Origin: Lysobacterales bacterium
GTDB taxonomy: Bacteria; Pseudomonadota; Gammaproteobacteria; Xanthomonadales; SZUA-36
Direction: 5' to 3'
NCBI GenBank assembly: GCA_013002505.1
Contig: JABDJL010000060.1
Span: forward strand, 1 to 41,615
Length of the DNA: 41,615 bases
The stretch's first letter is position 1. Each line of letters starts with the position of its first letter. The position numbers and the translations under genes are program-made. Positions 1-8,088 of this stretch are shown here, one piece after another. The notes beneath the pieces were generated by a model that worked only from the letters and a program-made list of their open reading frames with translations, had not been told where the DNA came from and ran no database searches.

Positions 1-438
1 TCACTGATCATCGTCCACCTGGAGCAATACGTTGCAGGAAGATCGCTGATGCCGGTCGATGCAGCCGACCATGCGCGTGCAACAGAGCGGATTGGCGTGG
101 CGACGGCTGCCATGGAGAAGGTGGCACAAATGATCTATGAAACCGGCCACCGGCCGCAGGCATTGCAACATGCGCCGTGGCTGGAGCGCGTTGAGCAGCA
201 ACTGGCTGGTGCCATATCCCTGATGGAGGGCTGGGCCCGGGCCTGGCACGAGGCCGGCAGTCCCTGGATGTTTGGCAACGACATTTCCCAGGCAGATGTT
301 TCGATTGCCGTTGCCTGGCGATTCATTCAGCACATTGACCGGGCCAGGCGGGACGAGGAAGATTTTCCCGCCCTGGCTGCCTTCTCAGCGCAGGCCGAAG
401 CATTGCCCGAGTTCCTGGCCTGCCCGCTGTCAGGGTAA
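1..438 (+). CDS. Glutathione S-transferase family protein, C-terminal part (truncated by window edge)
   Basis: The reading frame is open from the first base of the window and ends at a TAA at 436-438, so only about 145 C-terminal residues are visible; the thioredoxin-like N-terminal domain with the glutathione site lies outside. What remains is an all-helical segment with the pattern typical of the GST C-terminal domain: a Trp-Met-Phe-Gly turn followed by D-I-S-Q-A-D-V-S-I-A, the conserved helix-capping aspartate motif of this fold, then a stretch around Phe-Pro-Ala-Leu. Members are cytosolic and conjugate or reduce electrophiles with glutathione, but the substrate cannot be deduced from this half. 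An internal ATG at 49 is not the start, because the frame continues upstream with GST-like sequence. Confidence 0.75.
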   Translation, partial: SLIIVHLEQYVAGRSLMPVDAADHARATERIGVATAAMEKVAQMIYETGHRPQALQHAPWLERVEQQLAGAISLMEGWARAWHEAGSPWMFGNDISQADVSIAVAWRFIQHIDRARRDEEDFPALAAFSAQAEALPEFLACPLSG

Positions 439-447
439 GCAAGAACT

Positions 448-473
448 GGCAGGACGCCGTAAATAAACCTCTG
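448..473 (+). repeat. Interspersed 26-bp repeat, copy 1
   Basis: This 26-bp stretch begins GGCAGGACGCCGT and ends CTG. It matches 22 of 26 positions with 16324-16349, downstream of glmM. Both copies lie just after a gene and on the same strand. It looks like one unit of a dispersed intergenic repeat; no function can be read from it. Confidence 0.45.
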
Positions 474-729
474 TGGGAGCGATCTGAGGCTGCAGGCCGA
501 TGGTCAATGCTCGCCAAGAAAATATCCGCAAATTACACGAATTACGCAAATTAGGAGCATTGAAGTCGGTCAATTGAAAATCTGTGGGCGCGATCTGAGG
601 CTTGAACGCGCTGCGCGCTCTAATCAGGGTCGCTTCGCGACTTCATCACTTGCGGGGATACTGCCCCGCAGCACGGTCGCGATATCTTGCGACATGAAAG
701 TGGCGCATCGATGCGCCAACTTTCTCATG
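471..729. repeat. REP-like repeat and hairpin cluster in the GST-degS intergenic region
   Basis: The gene-free stretch 439-731 holds two copies (20 of 21 identical) of a unit starting CTGTGGG and ending CTGAGGCT, at 471-491 and 582-602. Between them is an A+T-rich stretch with CGCAAATTA-type direct repeats (about 517-552). After the second copy come several perfect short hairpins: GTCGC/GCGAC at 629-641, TGCGGGG/CCCCGCA at 651-670, and an 18-bp palindrome at 701-718. The GTGGGAGCG-like start resembles the short intergenic elements of Pseudomonas and Xanthomonadales genomes. No transposase or reading frame is present. Confidence 0.5.
693..729 (-). terminator. Strong hairpin just beyond the degS stop codon
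   Basis: A perfect 18-bp palindrome (TGGCGCATC/GATGCGCCA, 701-718) is flanked by further pairing between CATGAAAG and CTTTCTCATG. It starts three bases past the degS TAG (732-734, minus strand), the position of a transcript end. There is no U-tract on the minus strand, so it may act as a 3'-end stabiliser or be part of the repeat cluster rather than an intrinsic terminator. Confidence 0.35.
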
Positions 730-731
730 GC

Positions 732-1832
732 CTACCGCAGCGGCGGCTGCTGGATCAGCGTGGCGTAGGTCTGAAACGTCTGGCCGTCGCGCATGACTTC
801 CAGTTCCACCTGTGAGCCCGGTTCGCGACGATCGATTTCCAGCAGGAAGGTGCGTGCATCCTCGATTGGCGCGCCGTCCAGCGTCAGCAGGATGTCGCCT
901 TCCTGGATGCCGGCGAAATAGGCAGGGCCGCTGGGTGCGACCTGGCTGACATGGATACCCTTGCGGGTCGTATCGCCCTGCATATTGATCGGCAAATCAT
1001 TGAATACAGCCCCCAGCCACGCGCGCTGAACTTCGCCGTACTCGATGATCTGGTTCATCACATTGCTGGCCAGGCCGATGGGAATCGCGAAACCGATGTT
1101 TTGGCCTCCAACAACCCCGGCCAGTTGCCGTGTATTAATGCCGATCACCTCGCCGGAAGCGTTGATCAGGGCGCCACCGCTGTTTCCGGCATTGATCGCC
1201 GCATCGGTCTGAATGAAATCCTCGTACTGGACGGAACGTACATCGTTTCGCCCCGTGGCGCTGACGATGCCCATGGTCACGGTATGACTCAGGCCCAGCG
1301 CGTTACCAATTGCCAGCACGATGTCACCCACTCTTAGCTGCGGATCCTGCGCCAACGGGGCTATCGGTAAACCATCCATGTTGATCTTGAGCACGGCCAG
1401 GTCTGTCAATGGGTCTGAGCCGACGACCTCTGCGGTGGCCACCCGGCCATCCCACAATGCAACCCTGATATCCCTGACCTGGGTGACCACGTGGTTGTTG
1501 GTCAGTATGTAGCCGTCTTCGCTGACGACCACCCCGGAACCCATGTCCTGGCGCGCGCGTGCAATGTACTGCCGCCGCAACAGGCGCTGCAATTGCGGGC
1601 TGATTTCCTGCACTTCGACCCGCTGCGTGTAAATGCTGACCACGGAGGGCGCCGCGCGATCGACGGCGTCAGCAAAAGATGCCCGGATGTTTGAAATTGA
1701 ACCCGTGTCCGCGTCCGAGCCGTTGAGCCGTGATTGGAGTGATGGCCACAGGTACAGGAGCACGAACGCCAGGGCCAGCCCGGCGACAATTGAACGGAAC
1801 AGGAATCCCGCGATGGCGCTATATCGTTTCAT
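732..1832 (-). CDS. degS: DegS-type membrane-anchored serine protease (HtrA family, one PDZ domain)
   Basis: HtrA-family serine endoprotease of 366 residues with a single N-terminal membrane anchor (about 8-29), a trypsin-like domain and one C-terminal PDZ domain (about 265-360). The catalytic triad is visible as His114 (TNNHVV), Asp144 (DLAVLKI) and Ser218 (GNSGG). One PDZ plus a membrane anchor is the DegS/AlgW layout (E. coli DegS has 355 residues); DegP and DegQ have two PDZ domains and a cleavable signal. DegS proteins sense misfolded outer-membrane proteins in the periplasm and make the first cut in the RseA-type anti-sigma factor. The frame extends upstream to 2003, but ATG 1832 has GAGG seven bases before it and directly precedes the anchor. 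The gene is divergent from petABC. Confidence 0.88.
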   Translation of the reverse strand: MKRYSAIAGFLFRSIVAGLALAFVLLYLWPSLQSRLNGSDADTGSISNIRASFADAVDRAAPSVVSIYTQRVEVQEISPQLQRLLRRQYIARARQDMGSGVVVSEDGYILTNNHVVTQVRDIRVALWDGRVATAEVVGSDPLTDLAVLKINMDGLPIAPLAQDPQLRVGDIVLAIGNALGLSHTVTMGIVSATGRNDVRSVQYEDFIQTDAAINAGNSGGALINASGEVIGINTRQLAGVVGGQNIGFAIPIGLASNVMNQIIEYGEVQRAWLGAVFNDLPINMQGDTTRKGIHVSQVAPSGPAYFAGIQEGDILLTLDGAPIEDARTFLLEIDRREPGSQVELEVMRDGQTFQTYATLIQQPPLR

Positions 1833-2027
1833 TGGTCCTCGCACAACTTCTCCCCAGTCCTGCATTGTGAACGGCAGGCGCCGGCAAGGTTCCGCAATTC
1901 CTGGCCTCGTGTTTATCCACACAGCCCTGGTGCGGTTGTTAAGCGTGTTCGGGCGCATTGTATATGTATCAGGCGCGGCGGTCGTCTGAACGGGTACCTT
2001 CACCGCGCGGGCAAAAGCTCAAAGCGT

Positions 2028-2057
2028 TTGTCTAGCGTGAGTCACTTCGGATAAAAT
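2028..2057 (+). promoter_or_regulatory. Putative sigma-70 promoter of petABC
   Basis: A TTGTCT -35-like hexamer (2028-2033) is followed after 18 bases by TAAAAT (2052-2057), matching consensus at 4 of 6 and 5 of 6 positions. Transcription would start near 2064, leaving a leader of about 215 bases before petA. This is a pattern match only; I saw no equally good candidate for degS in 1833-2027, where nothing else stands out. Confidence 0.4.
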
Positions 2058-2063
2058 ATCGGA

Positions 2064-2278
2064 TTGATTTGAATCAAATTTGCCTGCAGACCCATGTGTC
2101 AGGCTTCGCGTGTCGATGAATCGGGGATAAACCTTGTTTCAGGGCCCGTTCGGGCCCACATTCGAGGTGACGGCAAATCTAGCGTGCGCACGAATTTGCT
2201 TCGTGTTTTTATCAAGGAAATCAAGCGGTTTCCTTCCTGGGCTGGCCCGTTGGGCCAAACAGTCAACTGGAGTATTAC
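2064..2278 (+). promoter_or_regulatory. Structured 5' leader of petABC with four hairpins
   Basis: Four separate perfect stems lie in series: GGGCCC/GGGCCC around GTTC (2142-2157); CACGAA/TTCGTG followed by five T (2189-2210), which has intrinsic-terminator form; AAGGAAA/TTTCCTT (2214-2235); and TGGCCC/GGGCCA (2243-2257). The ribosome-binding GGAG before petA follows the last stem. This would fit attenuation or translational control of the bc1 operon, but I recognise no known riboswitch class. Confidence 0.4.
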
Positions 2279-2875
2279 ATGTCATCTGATGGCGTGAACA
2301 AAGACCGGCGCCGGTTTCTGATCGCCACGACCTCGGTGGTCGGCGGTGTAGGCGCGGGGCTGGCCACGGTGCCCTTCATCAAATCCTTTCAGCCCAGCGC
2401 CAAGGCGCAAGCTGTCGGAGCGCCTGTAGAGGTCAATATCGGCAAGCTGGAACAGGGCCAACTACTCAAGGTGCAGTGGAGAGGACAGACCATTGGTATC
2501 CTCCGGCGCAGTCCTGAAACGCTTGAAAACCTGGACAGCGTGACCGCCGAGTTGCGTGATCCGGATTCGGATGAGTCCGATCAACCCGAATACACGAGTA
2601 ATACTTATCGCGCCCTGGAGCCGGAGTTTCTGGTCGTGAACATGCACTGCACCCACCTTGGGTGCGTGCCGCAAATGATTCCGCAGGTCGGGCCTCAGCC
2701 CTTCGATGAGAATTGGAAAGGCGGCTTTTACTGCCCCTGTCACAAGTCGAAGTTTGATTCCGCCGGCCGGGTATACAAGGCCGTACCGGCACCCACGAAC
2801 CTGAAAATTCCACCGTATAGTTTTCTTGATGACCGGACATTGATTATCGGTGTCAATCCGGAAGGGGCAGCCTGA
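2279..2875 (+). CDS. petA: Ubiquinol-cytochrome c reductase, Rieske iron-sulfur subunit
   Basis: Rieske [2Fe-2S] subunit of the cytochrome bc1 complex, which carries electrons from ubiquinol at the Qo site to cytochrome c1. The 198-residue protein begins with an Arg-Arg-Arg-Phe motif (about 10-13) before a hydrophobic segment (about 14-34), consistent with Tat-dependent insertion as an uncleaved anchor. Cluster ligands are in the two boxes C124-T-H126-L-G-C129 and C152-P-C154-H155; C129 and C154 would form the stabilising disulfide. ATG 2279 has GGAG upstream. The TGA overlaps the start codon of the cytochrome b gene (TGATG), pointing to translational coupling within petABC. Confidence 0.95.
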   Translation: MSSDGVNKDRRRFLIATTSVVGGVGAGLATVPFIKSFQPSAKAQAVGAPVEVNIGKLEQGQLLKVQWRGQTIGILRRSPETLENLDSVTAELRDPDSDESDQPEYTSNTYRALEPEFLVVNMHCTHLGCVPQMIPQVGPQPFDENWKGGFYCPCHKSKFDSAGRVYKAVPAPTNLKIPPYSFLDDRTLIIGVNPEGAA

Positions 2876-4119
2876 TGGGTAAACCGGCGAGCGGGCTGGC
2901 GCGGCAGGCCAGCGCATTGATGACCTGGGTGGACAAGCGTCTGCCGGTCACCGAATTCTGGAATGCGCACCTGGCGAAATACTACGCGCCCAAGAACTTC
3001 AACTTCTGGTACTACATGGGTTCACTGGCCTTGTTGGTGCTGGTGATCCAGATTGCGACCGGAATTTTCCTGACCATGCATTACAAGCCGTCCGCGAACG
3101 AGGCGTTTGCATCGGTCGAGTACATCATGAGAGACGTGGAATGGGGTTGGCTGATTCGCTACATGCATTCCAGCGGCGCCTCGTTCTTTTTCATCGTGGT
3201 CTACCTGCACATGTTTCGTGCCCTGCTTTACGGATCGCACCGTAAACCCCGCGAGTTGCTGTGGGTTTTCGGAATGTTCATCTACCTGGTGCTGATGGCC
3301 GAGGCGTTTTTAGGCTACGTGTTGCCGTGGGGTCAGATGTCATACTGGGGCGCGCAGGTGATCATTAACCTGTTCGGCGCGATACCCACCATCGGTGAAC
3401 CGCTGACCGAGTGGATTCGTGGCGATTACTTTATTTCCGATGCCACGCTTAACCGCTTCTTCGCACTGCACGTCATTGCCGTGCCGCTTGCTTTGCTCGG
3501 ACTGGTCGCGCTGCATCTGACCTCGCTGCACGAGGTTGGCTCCAACAATCCCGATGGCGTCGAAATCAAAGAGCACAAGGACGAGGACGGTATCCCTGTT
3601 GACGGTATTCCTTTTCATCCCTATTACACGGTCAAGGATATCTTCGGCGCGGCAATGTTCCTGATCATATTCGCGTTTGTCATATTCTTCTGGCCCGAGG
3701 CTGGCGGATTGTTCCTCGAGCATGACAATTTCATACCGGCTGACCCGCTGGTCACGCCCGAACACATCAAGCCGGTCTGGTACTTCACGCCCTTCTACGC
3801 CATTTTGAAGGCCGTTCCAGACAAGCTGATGGGCGTGTTACTGATGGGAATGTCGGTCATGGTGCTGTTCTTCGTGCCATGGCTTGACCGCTCGCCGGCG
3901 AAGTCCATCCGCTACAAGGGCGCCTGGTACCGTATTCTGTTGTTCACGTTTGCTATCGCGTTTATTCGCCTTGGTATGCTCGGCATGGCAGAAGGTACGC
4001 CGGCACAAACCTGGGAAATGCGGCTGTGGACCTTCGTTTATTTCGCGTTTTTCATTCTGCTGTTTTTCTTCAGTAAGGGCGGAAAGACCAAGCCCGTTCC
4101 GGACAGGGTGAAGCACTGA
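2875..4119 (+). CDS. petB: Cytochrome b of the bc1 complex
   Basis: Integral inner-membrane cytochrome b, 414 residues, with two b hemes and the Qo and Qi quinone sites. Heme-ligand histidines are recognisable in the second helix (RYMHSSGAS and VVYLHMFR) and the fourth (FFALHVIAVP and LVALHLTSLHE). The Qo motif appears as Pro-Val-Trp-Tyr, the variant common in beta- and gammaproteobacteria in place of PEWY. The C-terminal part has the extra helices of full-length (not split b6/IV) cytochrome b. It starts inside the petA stop codon and its own stop overlaps the petC start (TGATG), so all three subunits are made from one tightly coupled message. Confidence 0.95.
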   Translation: MGKPASGLARQASALMTWVDKRLPVTEFWNAHLAKYYAPKNFNFWYYMGSLALLVLVIQIATGIFLTMHYKPSANEAFASVEYIMRDVEWGWLIRYMHSSGASFFFIVVYLHMFRALLYGSHRKPRELLWVFGMFIYLVLMAEAFLGYVLPWGQMSYWGAQVIINLFGAIPTIGEPLTEWIRGDYFISDATLNRFFALHVIAVPLALLGLVALHLTSLHEVGSNNPDGVEIKEHKDEDGIPVDGIPFHPYYTVKDIFGAAMFLIIFAFVIFFWPEAGGLFLEHDNFIPADPLVTPEHIKPVWYFTPFYAILKAVPDKLMGVLLMGMSVMVLFFVPWLDRSPAKSIRYKGAWYRILLFTFAIAFIRLGMLGMAEGTPAQTWEMRLWTFVYFAFFILLFFFSKGGKTKPVPDRVKH

Positions 4120-4856
4120 TGAATACCATCAATCCGTTGAAGTCATTGTTGCTGGCAACCGTGTTGCTGTCTTCGCCCATGGCGCAGGCGGCGGGTGACG
4201 CGGCCGAACTGGAACCGGCCGGAATCAACATTACCGACCTCGGTGCGCTGCAGCGTGGCGCGAAGCTGTTTGTTAATTACTGCTTCGGCTGCCACAGCGC
4301 AGATTACATGCGTTACAACCGCTTATCCGAGGACCTCGCGCTGACCGAGGACATGGTCATCGAAAACCTGGTGTTTTCAGACGCCAAGATCGGTGAAACG
4401 ATGTCCATAGCGATGGACCCGGACCAGGGCGAAGCCTGGTTTGGTAAAGCGCCGCCGGACCTGTCCCTGGTCGGGCGTTCTCGCGGCGCAGACTGGCTTT
4501 ACGGCTATATGCGGTCGTTTTACCAGGACGATTCGGGTGCCTGGAACAATACGGTATTGGCCAACGCGTCGATGCCGCATGTCTGGTGGCAACTGCAGGG
4601 AATACAAAAGGCGATTTTCAAAGATGACGGGCACGGAAACCAGGTGTTCGACCAATTTGAGCTGGTCTCGCCGGGCAGCCTGTCGCCACAAGAATACGAC
4701 AACACCGTTCGTGACCTGGTCACTTTTCTCGATTACATGGGAGAGCCGGCCAAGCTCAAAAGAAAAAGCATCGGTATCTGGGTGATACTGTTTCTTTCCG
4801 TGTTCGCCTTCCTGGCATACCTGCTGAAAGCCGAATACTGGCGCGACGTACACTGA
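4119..4856 (+). CDS. petC: Cytochrome c1 of the bc1 complex
   Basis: Periplasmic, membrane-anchored c-type cytochrome of 245 residues. A Sec signal peptide (about 1-25, ending AQA) precedes the heme-binding motif C-F-G-C-H near residue 52; the distal methionine probably lies in the ANASMPHVWW segment. A single C-terminal helix (about 218-237, IGIWVILFLSVFAFLAYLL) anchors it to the inner membrane, as expected for cytochrome c1. Its start codon overlaps the petB stop. It ends 24 bases before sspA, and no terminator is visible between them, so read-through into sspAB is likely. Confidence 0.95.
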   Translation: MNTINPLKSLLLATVLLSSPMAQAAGDAAELEPAGINITDLGALQRGAKLFVNYCFGCHSADYMRYNRLSEDLALTEDMVIENLVFSDAKIGETMSIAMDPDQGEAWFGKAPPDLSLVGRSRGADWLYGYMRSFYQDDSGAWNNTVLANASMPHVWWQLQGIQKAIFKDDGHGNQVFDQFELVSPGSLSPQEYDNTVRDLVTFLDYMGEPAKLKRKSIGIWVILFLSVFAFLAYLLKAEYWRDVH

Positions 4857-4880
4857 GCGCCACCAACCAGGAGATTCCGA

Positions 4881-5522
4881 GTGTCTGTGCAAGCTAAAGG
4901 CCGTTCCACCATGGCGCTGTATACGGCGTCCGAGAACATCGAATGCCACCGCGTAAGATTCGTGCTGGCTGAAAAAGGGATCAACGTCGAAATTATCGAG
5001 GTTGACAATGATCCGTCCGCGGCTGCCGATCTCGCCGAGTTGAATCCATACAATGAGACTCCGACGCTGGTTGACCGGGATCTTTTGTTGCACGATGCCG
5101 GGGTCATCAACGATTATCTCGATGAGCGATACCCGCATCCGCCGCTGATGCCGGTCGACCCGGTCTCTCGTGCACGCTTGAGGCTCATCCATTACCGTGT
5201 ACTTCGTGACTGGTACCCATTGGCGCGTGAAATCGAGGCGGCCACGACGGTCAAGAAAGGCGACAAACCGCGCAAACAGCTCAAGGAAAGCATCATCGCG
5301 GCCAATGACCTGTTCAAAATGGGCGATTACATACTGGGTGACGAACTCAGCCTTATTGATTGCACGCTCGGTCCATTGTTCTGGCGGTTGCCTGCTTATG
5401 GCATTACGCTTGGCAAACCCGGTGCATCGGTGCAGGCGTATATCCAGAGGCTGATTTCGCGCAAATCATTTAAAGCGAGCCTGACCACCGCCGAGCGGGA
5501 GCTGATCCTTAACCTGGATTAA
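4881..5522 (+). CDS. sspA: Stringent starvation protein A
   Basis: A GST-fold protein of 213 residues that associates with RNA polymerase and affects stationary-phase and acid-stress transcription in E. coli; it lacks true GST activity. The N-terminal thioredoxin-like half carries the SspA pattern CHRVRFVLAEKGI and NPYNETPTLVDRDL, and the helical C-terminal half ends with the usual SLIDCTLGPLFWRL segment. The start is GTG 4881, supported by AGGAG seven bases upstream; an ATG at 4911 also sits at the beginning of the conserved core. It lies between petABC and sspB, the order found in Pseudomonas and many relatives. Confidence 0.93.
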   Translation: MSVQAKGRSTMALYTASENIECHRVRFVLAEKGINVEIIEVDNDPSAAADLAELNPYNETPTLVDRDLLLHDAGVINDYLDERYPHPPLMPVDPVSRARLRLIHYRVLRDWYPLAREIEAATTVKKGDKPRKQLKESIIAANDLFKMGDYILGDELSLIDCTLGPLFWRLPAYGITLGKPGASVQAYIQRLISRKSFKASLTTAERELILNLD

Positions 5523-5545
5523 GCCCAGGCGATTCGCCTTTTGAG

Positions 5546-5920
5546 ATGAATTCGAACAAGCCATACCTTTTAAGGGCCCTGAACGAATGGATACTCGATA
5601 ACGGGTTGACGCCGCACCTGATCGTCGATGTTACCCACCAGGATGTTCAGGCCCCGGCGGAAGCGGTGCGTGACGGCAAACTGGTACTGAATATTTCACC
5701 CCAGGCAACGCGGCAGCTCGAAATGGGTAATGAGGCGGTCAGCTTTGAAACCCGTTTCGGTGGCAAGCCACATCCGATTTTCCTGCCGATGGATGCTGTG
5801 ATGGCCATTTACGCCCGGGAAAACGGGCAGGGCATGATGTTTGCGCGGGAAAACGACGATTCCCCGGACAAGCCAATAGAAGAAAAACCCAAGGGACCCA
5901 ACCTGAAAATCATCAAGTAA
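5546..5920 (+). CDS. sspB: ClpXP specificity-enhancing factor SspB
   Basis: Adaptor of 124 residues that tethers ssrA-tagged peptides to ClpX for degradation. The N-terminal globular substrate-binding domain has the family opening PYLLRALNEWILDNGLTPHL and the VLNISPQA strand. The C-terminal tail is acidic and disordered and ends with the hydrophobic-basic segment PNLKIIK, matching the ClpX-binding XB motif of SspB. It follows sspA after 23 bases. The gene is convergent with the Smr gene; I see no clear terminator in the 24-base gap between them. Confidence 0.93.
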   Translation: MNSNKPYLLRALNEWILDNGLTPHLIVDVTHQDVQAPAEAVRDGKLVLNISPQATRQLEMGNEAVSFETRFGGKPHPIFLPMDAVMAIYARENGQGMMFARENDDSPDKPIEEKPKGPNLKIIK

Positions 5921-5944
5921 TGATGCGCGGCCGGTCGTATTTCC

Positions 5945-6538
5945 TCATGTTTGAGGGCGCCTGCGGCGATTCCTGAGCAGTACCAAAACAGCCCCGGTGC
6001 CGCCTTCGGACGGTTTGCAGGAGGCGAACGCGATCACGGAAGGGTGGCGGCTCAACAGCCTGCGAGCCAGAATTTTCAGTTTTGGGCCGTTGCGGCTGCG
6101 CAAGCCTTTTCCATGCACAATCCGGACACAGCCCAGGCCCCTGTCCAGCGCATGATCGATAAACGTCATGATGGCAGCCGAGGCGGTCGATTCGTTCATA
6201 TGGTGAAGGTCAATACTGTCTTCAATGCTGTAGCGACCGCGCCTCAGCCGGGTCAGGTAGCGGCGCTGGTATCCGCTACGAAGAAACAGCAGTTCCTCAC
6301 CGGTTTCGAACTCAGCAGGGTCAGACGGTGATTCGAGGAGCTCGGTCAGCACGGCCTGCTCATCGAGCTGTCGTTGCCTGGCCGCGGGCGCCGGACGCGG
6401 TGGCCTTGAATCGCTGCGCGGAACGCTGTTGAGCGGCTGTACGTCTTCGAACTCGAGACGGAACAGGTCCATGTCATCATCTGCCTTGTTGGCGCCTGAT
6501 TTGTCGCTGTCGCCCAAAATCGTCTCCACTGCGTTCAC
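5945..6538 (-). CDS. Smr-domain protein (SmrA/SmrB-like endonuclease family)
   Basis: Protein of 197 residues with a variable, charged N-terminal part and a C-terminal Smr (MutS2-related) domain. Family motifs seen are DLHHMN (normally DLHG), VRIVHGKG, and the final GGTGAVLVLL. Smr domains in bacteria act as nucleases; stand-alone SmrB cleaves mRNA at collided ribosomes in E. coli, whereas SmrA is less defined. I cannot decide between the two subfamilies, so no symbol is given. The longest frame starts at GTG 6538 without a good ribosome-binding site; an ATG at residue 23, just before DLFRLEF, is an alternative. It is divergent from surE. Confidence 0.8.
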   Translation of the reverse strand: MNAVETILGDSDKSGANKADDDMDLFRLEFEDVQPLNSVPRSDSRPPRPAPAARQRQLDEQAVLTELLESPSDPAEFETGEELLFLRSGYQRRYLTRLRRGRYSIEDSIDLHHMNESTASAAIMTFIDHALDRGLGCVRIVHGKGLRSRNGPKLKILARRLLSRHPSVIAFASCKPSEGGTGAVLVLLRNRRRRPQT

Positions 6539-6614
6539 GGGGGCCAGTGAAGTCCGTACAATACCACCTCTTTAAGGGCTCGTGACCCCGCCAAAAAAGA
6601 GTCATCAGAAAAAT

Positions 6615-7400
6615 ATGCATTTCTTGATCAGCAACGACGATGGGATTTCAGCCGAGGGCATCCAGGTTCTCTCACAGGCTGTCCGCAAGCTGGGAAAGGT
6701 GACCATCGTGGCGCCCGACCAGAACCGCAGCGGGGCCAGTAATTCGCTGACCCTGGAATCGCCAGTGAGACTCAAAGAAATCGAAGAAGGCGTGTACAGG
6801 CTGTCCGGCACGCCGACCGATTGCGTGCATATTGCCCTGACCGGCTTACTCGACGAGGACCCGGACATGGTGGTGTCAGGCATCAATGCCGGCGCCAATC
6901 TCGGAGACGACGTCATCTATTCGGGTACTGTCGCGGCGGCGATGGAAGGGCGGTTTCTCGGCCTTCCGGCCATCGCTGTGTCGCTCGTGACGGAAGACCG
7001 GACGAACAACTATTCCACGGCTGGCGAGGCTGTTTCCCGGATTATCCTGCAGTTGCTCAAAGACCCGCTGCCGGCTGACACGATTCTGAACGTCAATGTG
7101 CCCGACCTGCCGTGGCCTGAGATTCGCGGATTTGAAGTGACGCGACTCGGGCATCGCCACCGTGCCGAGCCGACCATCCGCATGAAGGATCCGCGGGGGC
7201 GCGACATGTACTGGATCGGCCCTGCGGGCGCCGAACAGGATGCCGGGCCCGGTACCGATTTTGATGCCGTCAGGCGGGGGTATATTTCGGTTACGCCGCT
7301 GCATGTTGACCTGACCCGTTACCAGGCCCTGGACCAGGTGGCCGGCTGGATTTCGGCCATTTCCACCGATGCTGAAAACCAGCAGGAGGACCGAGGGTGA
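6615..7400 (+). CDS. surE: 5'/3'-nucleotidase SurE
   Basis: Stationary-phase survival phosphatase that removes phosphate from nucleoside monophosphates using a divalent metal. The N-terminus [10 protein letters not shown] carries the metal-binding Asp-Asp pair; further family motifs are SGTPTDCV and [16 protein letters not shown]. From ATG 6615 the protein has 261 residues, near the usual 250. A GTG at 6582 has a better ribosome-binding site (AAGGG) and would add 11 residues; I prefer 6615 because family members begin directly at this strand. The stop overlaps the pcm start (GTGA), and the surE-pcm-nlpD-rpoS order is classical for gammaproteobacteria. Confidence 0.92.
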   Translation: MHFLISNDDGISAEGIQVLSQAVRKLGKVTIVAPDQNRSGASNSLTLESPVRLKEIEEGVYRLSGTPTDCVHIALTGLLDEDPDMVVSGINAGANLGDDVIYSGTVAAAMEGRFLGLPAIAVSLVTEDRTNNYSTAGEAVSRIILQLLKDPLPADTILNVNVPDLPWPEIRGFEVTRLGHRHRAEPTIRMKDPRGRDMYWIGPAGAEQDAGPGTDFDAVRRGYISVTPLHVDLTRYQALDQVAGWISAISTDAENQQEDRG

Positions 7401-8074
7401 TTCACAAGCGCAGGCTGGCTGGAGAAACACTCGGAATTGGCATGACATCCCGAGGTACGCGTGATCGCCTGGTGCAGCGCTTGCGCGACCACGGAATTCG
7501 GGACGAACGGGTCCTGGGGGCGATCATGCAGGTGCCGCGCCACCAATTCGTGGACGAAGCGCTTTCGAGCCGCGCCTACGAAGATACTGCCCTGCCCATT
7601 GGCCAGAGCCAGACCATTTCGCAACCCTGGATCGTGGCCAGGATGACGGAAGCGCTGCTCGATGGCCAGGCGTTGGACAAGGTACTCGAAGTCGGTACCG
7701 GCTCGGGCTACCAGGCTGCAATACTGTCCCACCTCGTGAAAGAGGTGTACACGGTCGAGCGCATCAAGGAATTGCTGAAAATAGCGCGACGTCGCTTTCA
7801 CACACTGCGCCTGCACAATGTCCACTGCAAATATGCCGATGGAAACCTGGGCTGGCCATCCCAGGCTCCGTTCGACGGCATCATCGTGACCGCTGCCAGC
7901 CGGTCCATTCCGGCAGCGCTCGTGGAACAGTTGCGCGAGGGCGGATTGCTGGTCATGCCGCTGGAACGAGGCGGCGAGCAGCGCCTGATTGCGATTCGCA
8001 AGACAGCAGAAGAACCCGAGGTGACAGACCTCGGGGGCGTCATTTTTGTGCCCATGCTCAGCGGGCTCGAGTAG
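7397..8074 (+). CDS. pcm: Protein-L-isoaspartate O-methyltransferase
   Basis: SAM-dependent methyltransferase of 225 residues that begins repair of isoaspartyl damage in ageing proteins. Visible signatures are the substrate loop region [18 protein letters not shown] and the SAM-binding motif [14 protein letters not shown]; the C-terminal half has DGIIVTAA and the final RLIAIRKT strands of the family. GTG 7397 is well supported by AGGAGG seven bases upstream and overlaps the surE stop by four bases. The two proteins act together in stationary-phase survival in E. coli. Confidence 0.93.
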   Translation: MIHKRRLAGETLGIGMTSRGTRDRLVQRLRDHGIRDERVLGAIMQVPRHQFVDEALSSRAYEDTALPIGQSQTISQPWIVARMTEALLDGQALDKVLEVGTGSGYQAAILSHLVKEVYTVERIKELLKIARRRFHTLRLHNVHCKYADGNLGWPSQAPFDGIIVTAASRSIPAALVEQLREGGLLVMPLERGGEQRLIAIRKTAEEPEVTDLGGVIFVPMLSGLE

Positions 8075-8088
8075 GCAGGGGCGTCGTC

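Noticed and set aside
1833-2003. A 57-residue N-terminal extension of DegS
   Set aside because: It lacks conserved sequence, and ATG 1832 has a good ribosome-binding site directly before the membrane anchor.
2094-2297. A small open frame in the petABC leader, as a possible leader peptide
   Set aside because: It has no clear ribosome-binding site, overlaps the petA start in another frame, and lacks any run of regulatory codons.
4377-5192. A 271-codon open frame on the minus strand
   Set aside because: It lies opposite petC and sspA, both certain genes.
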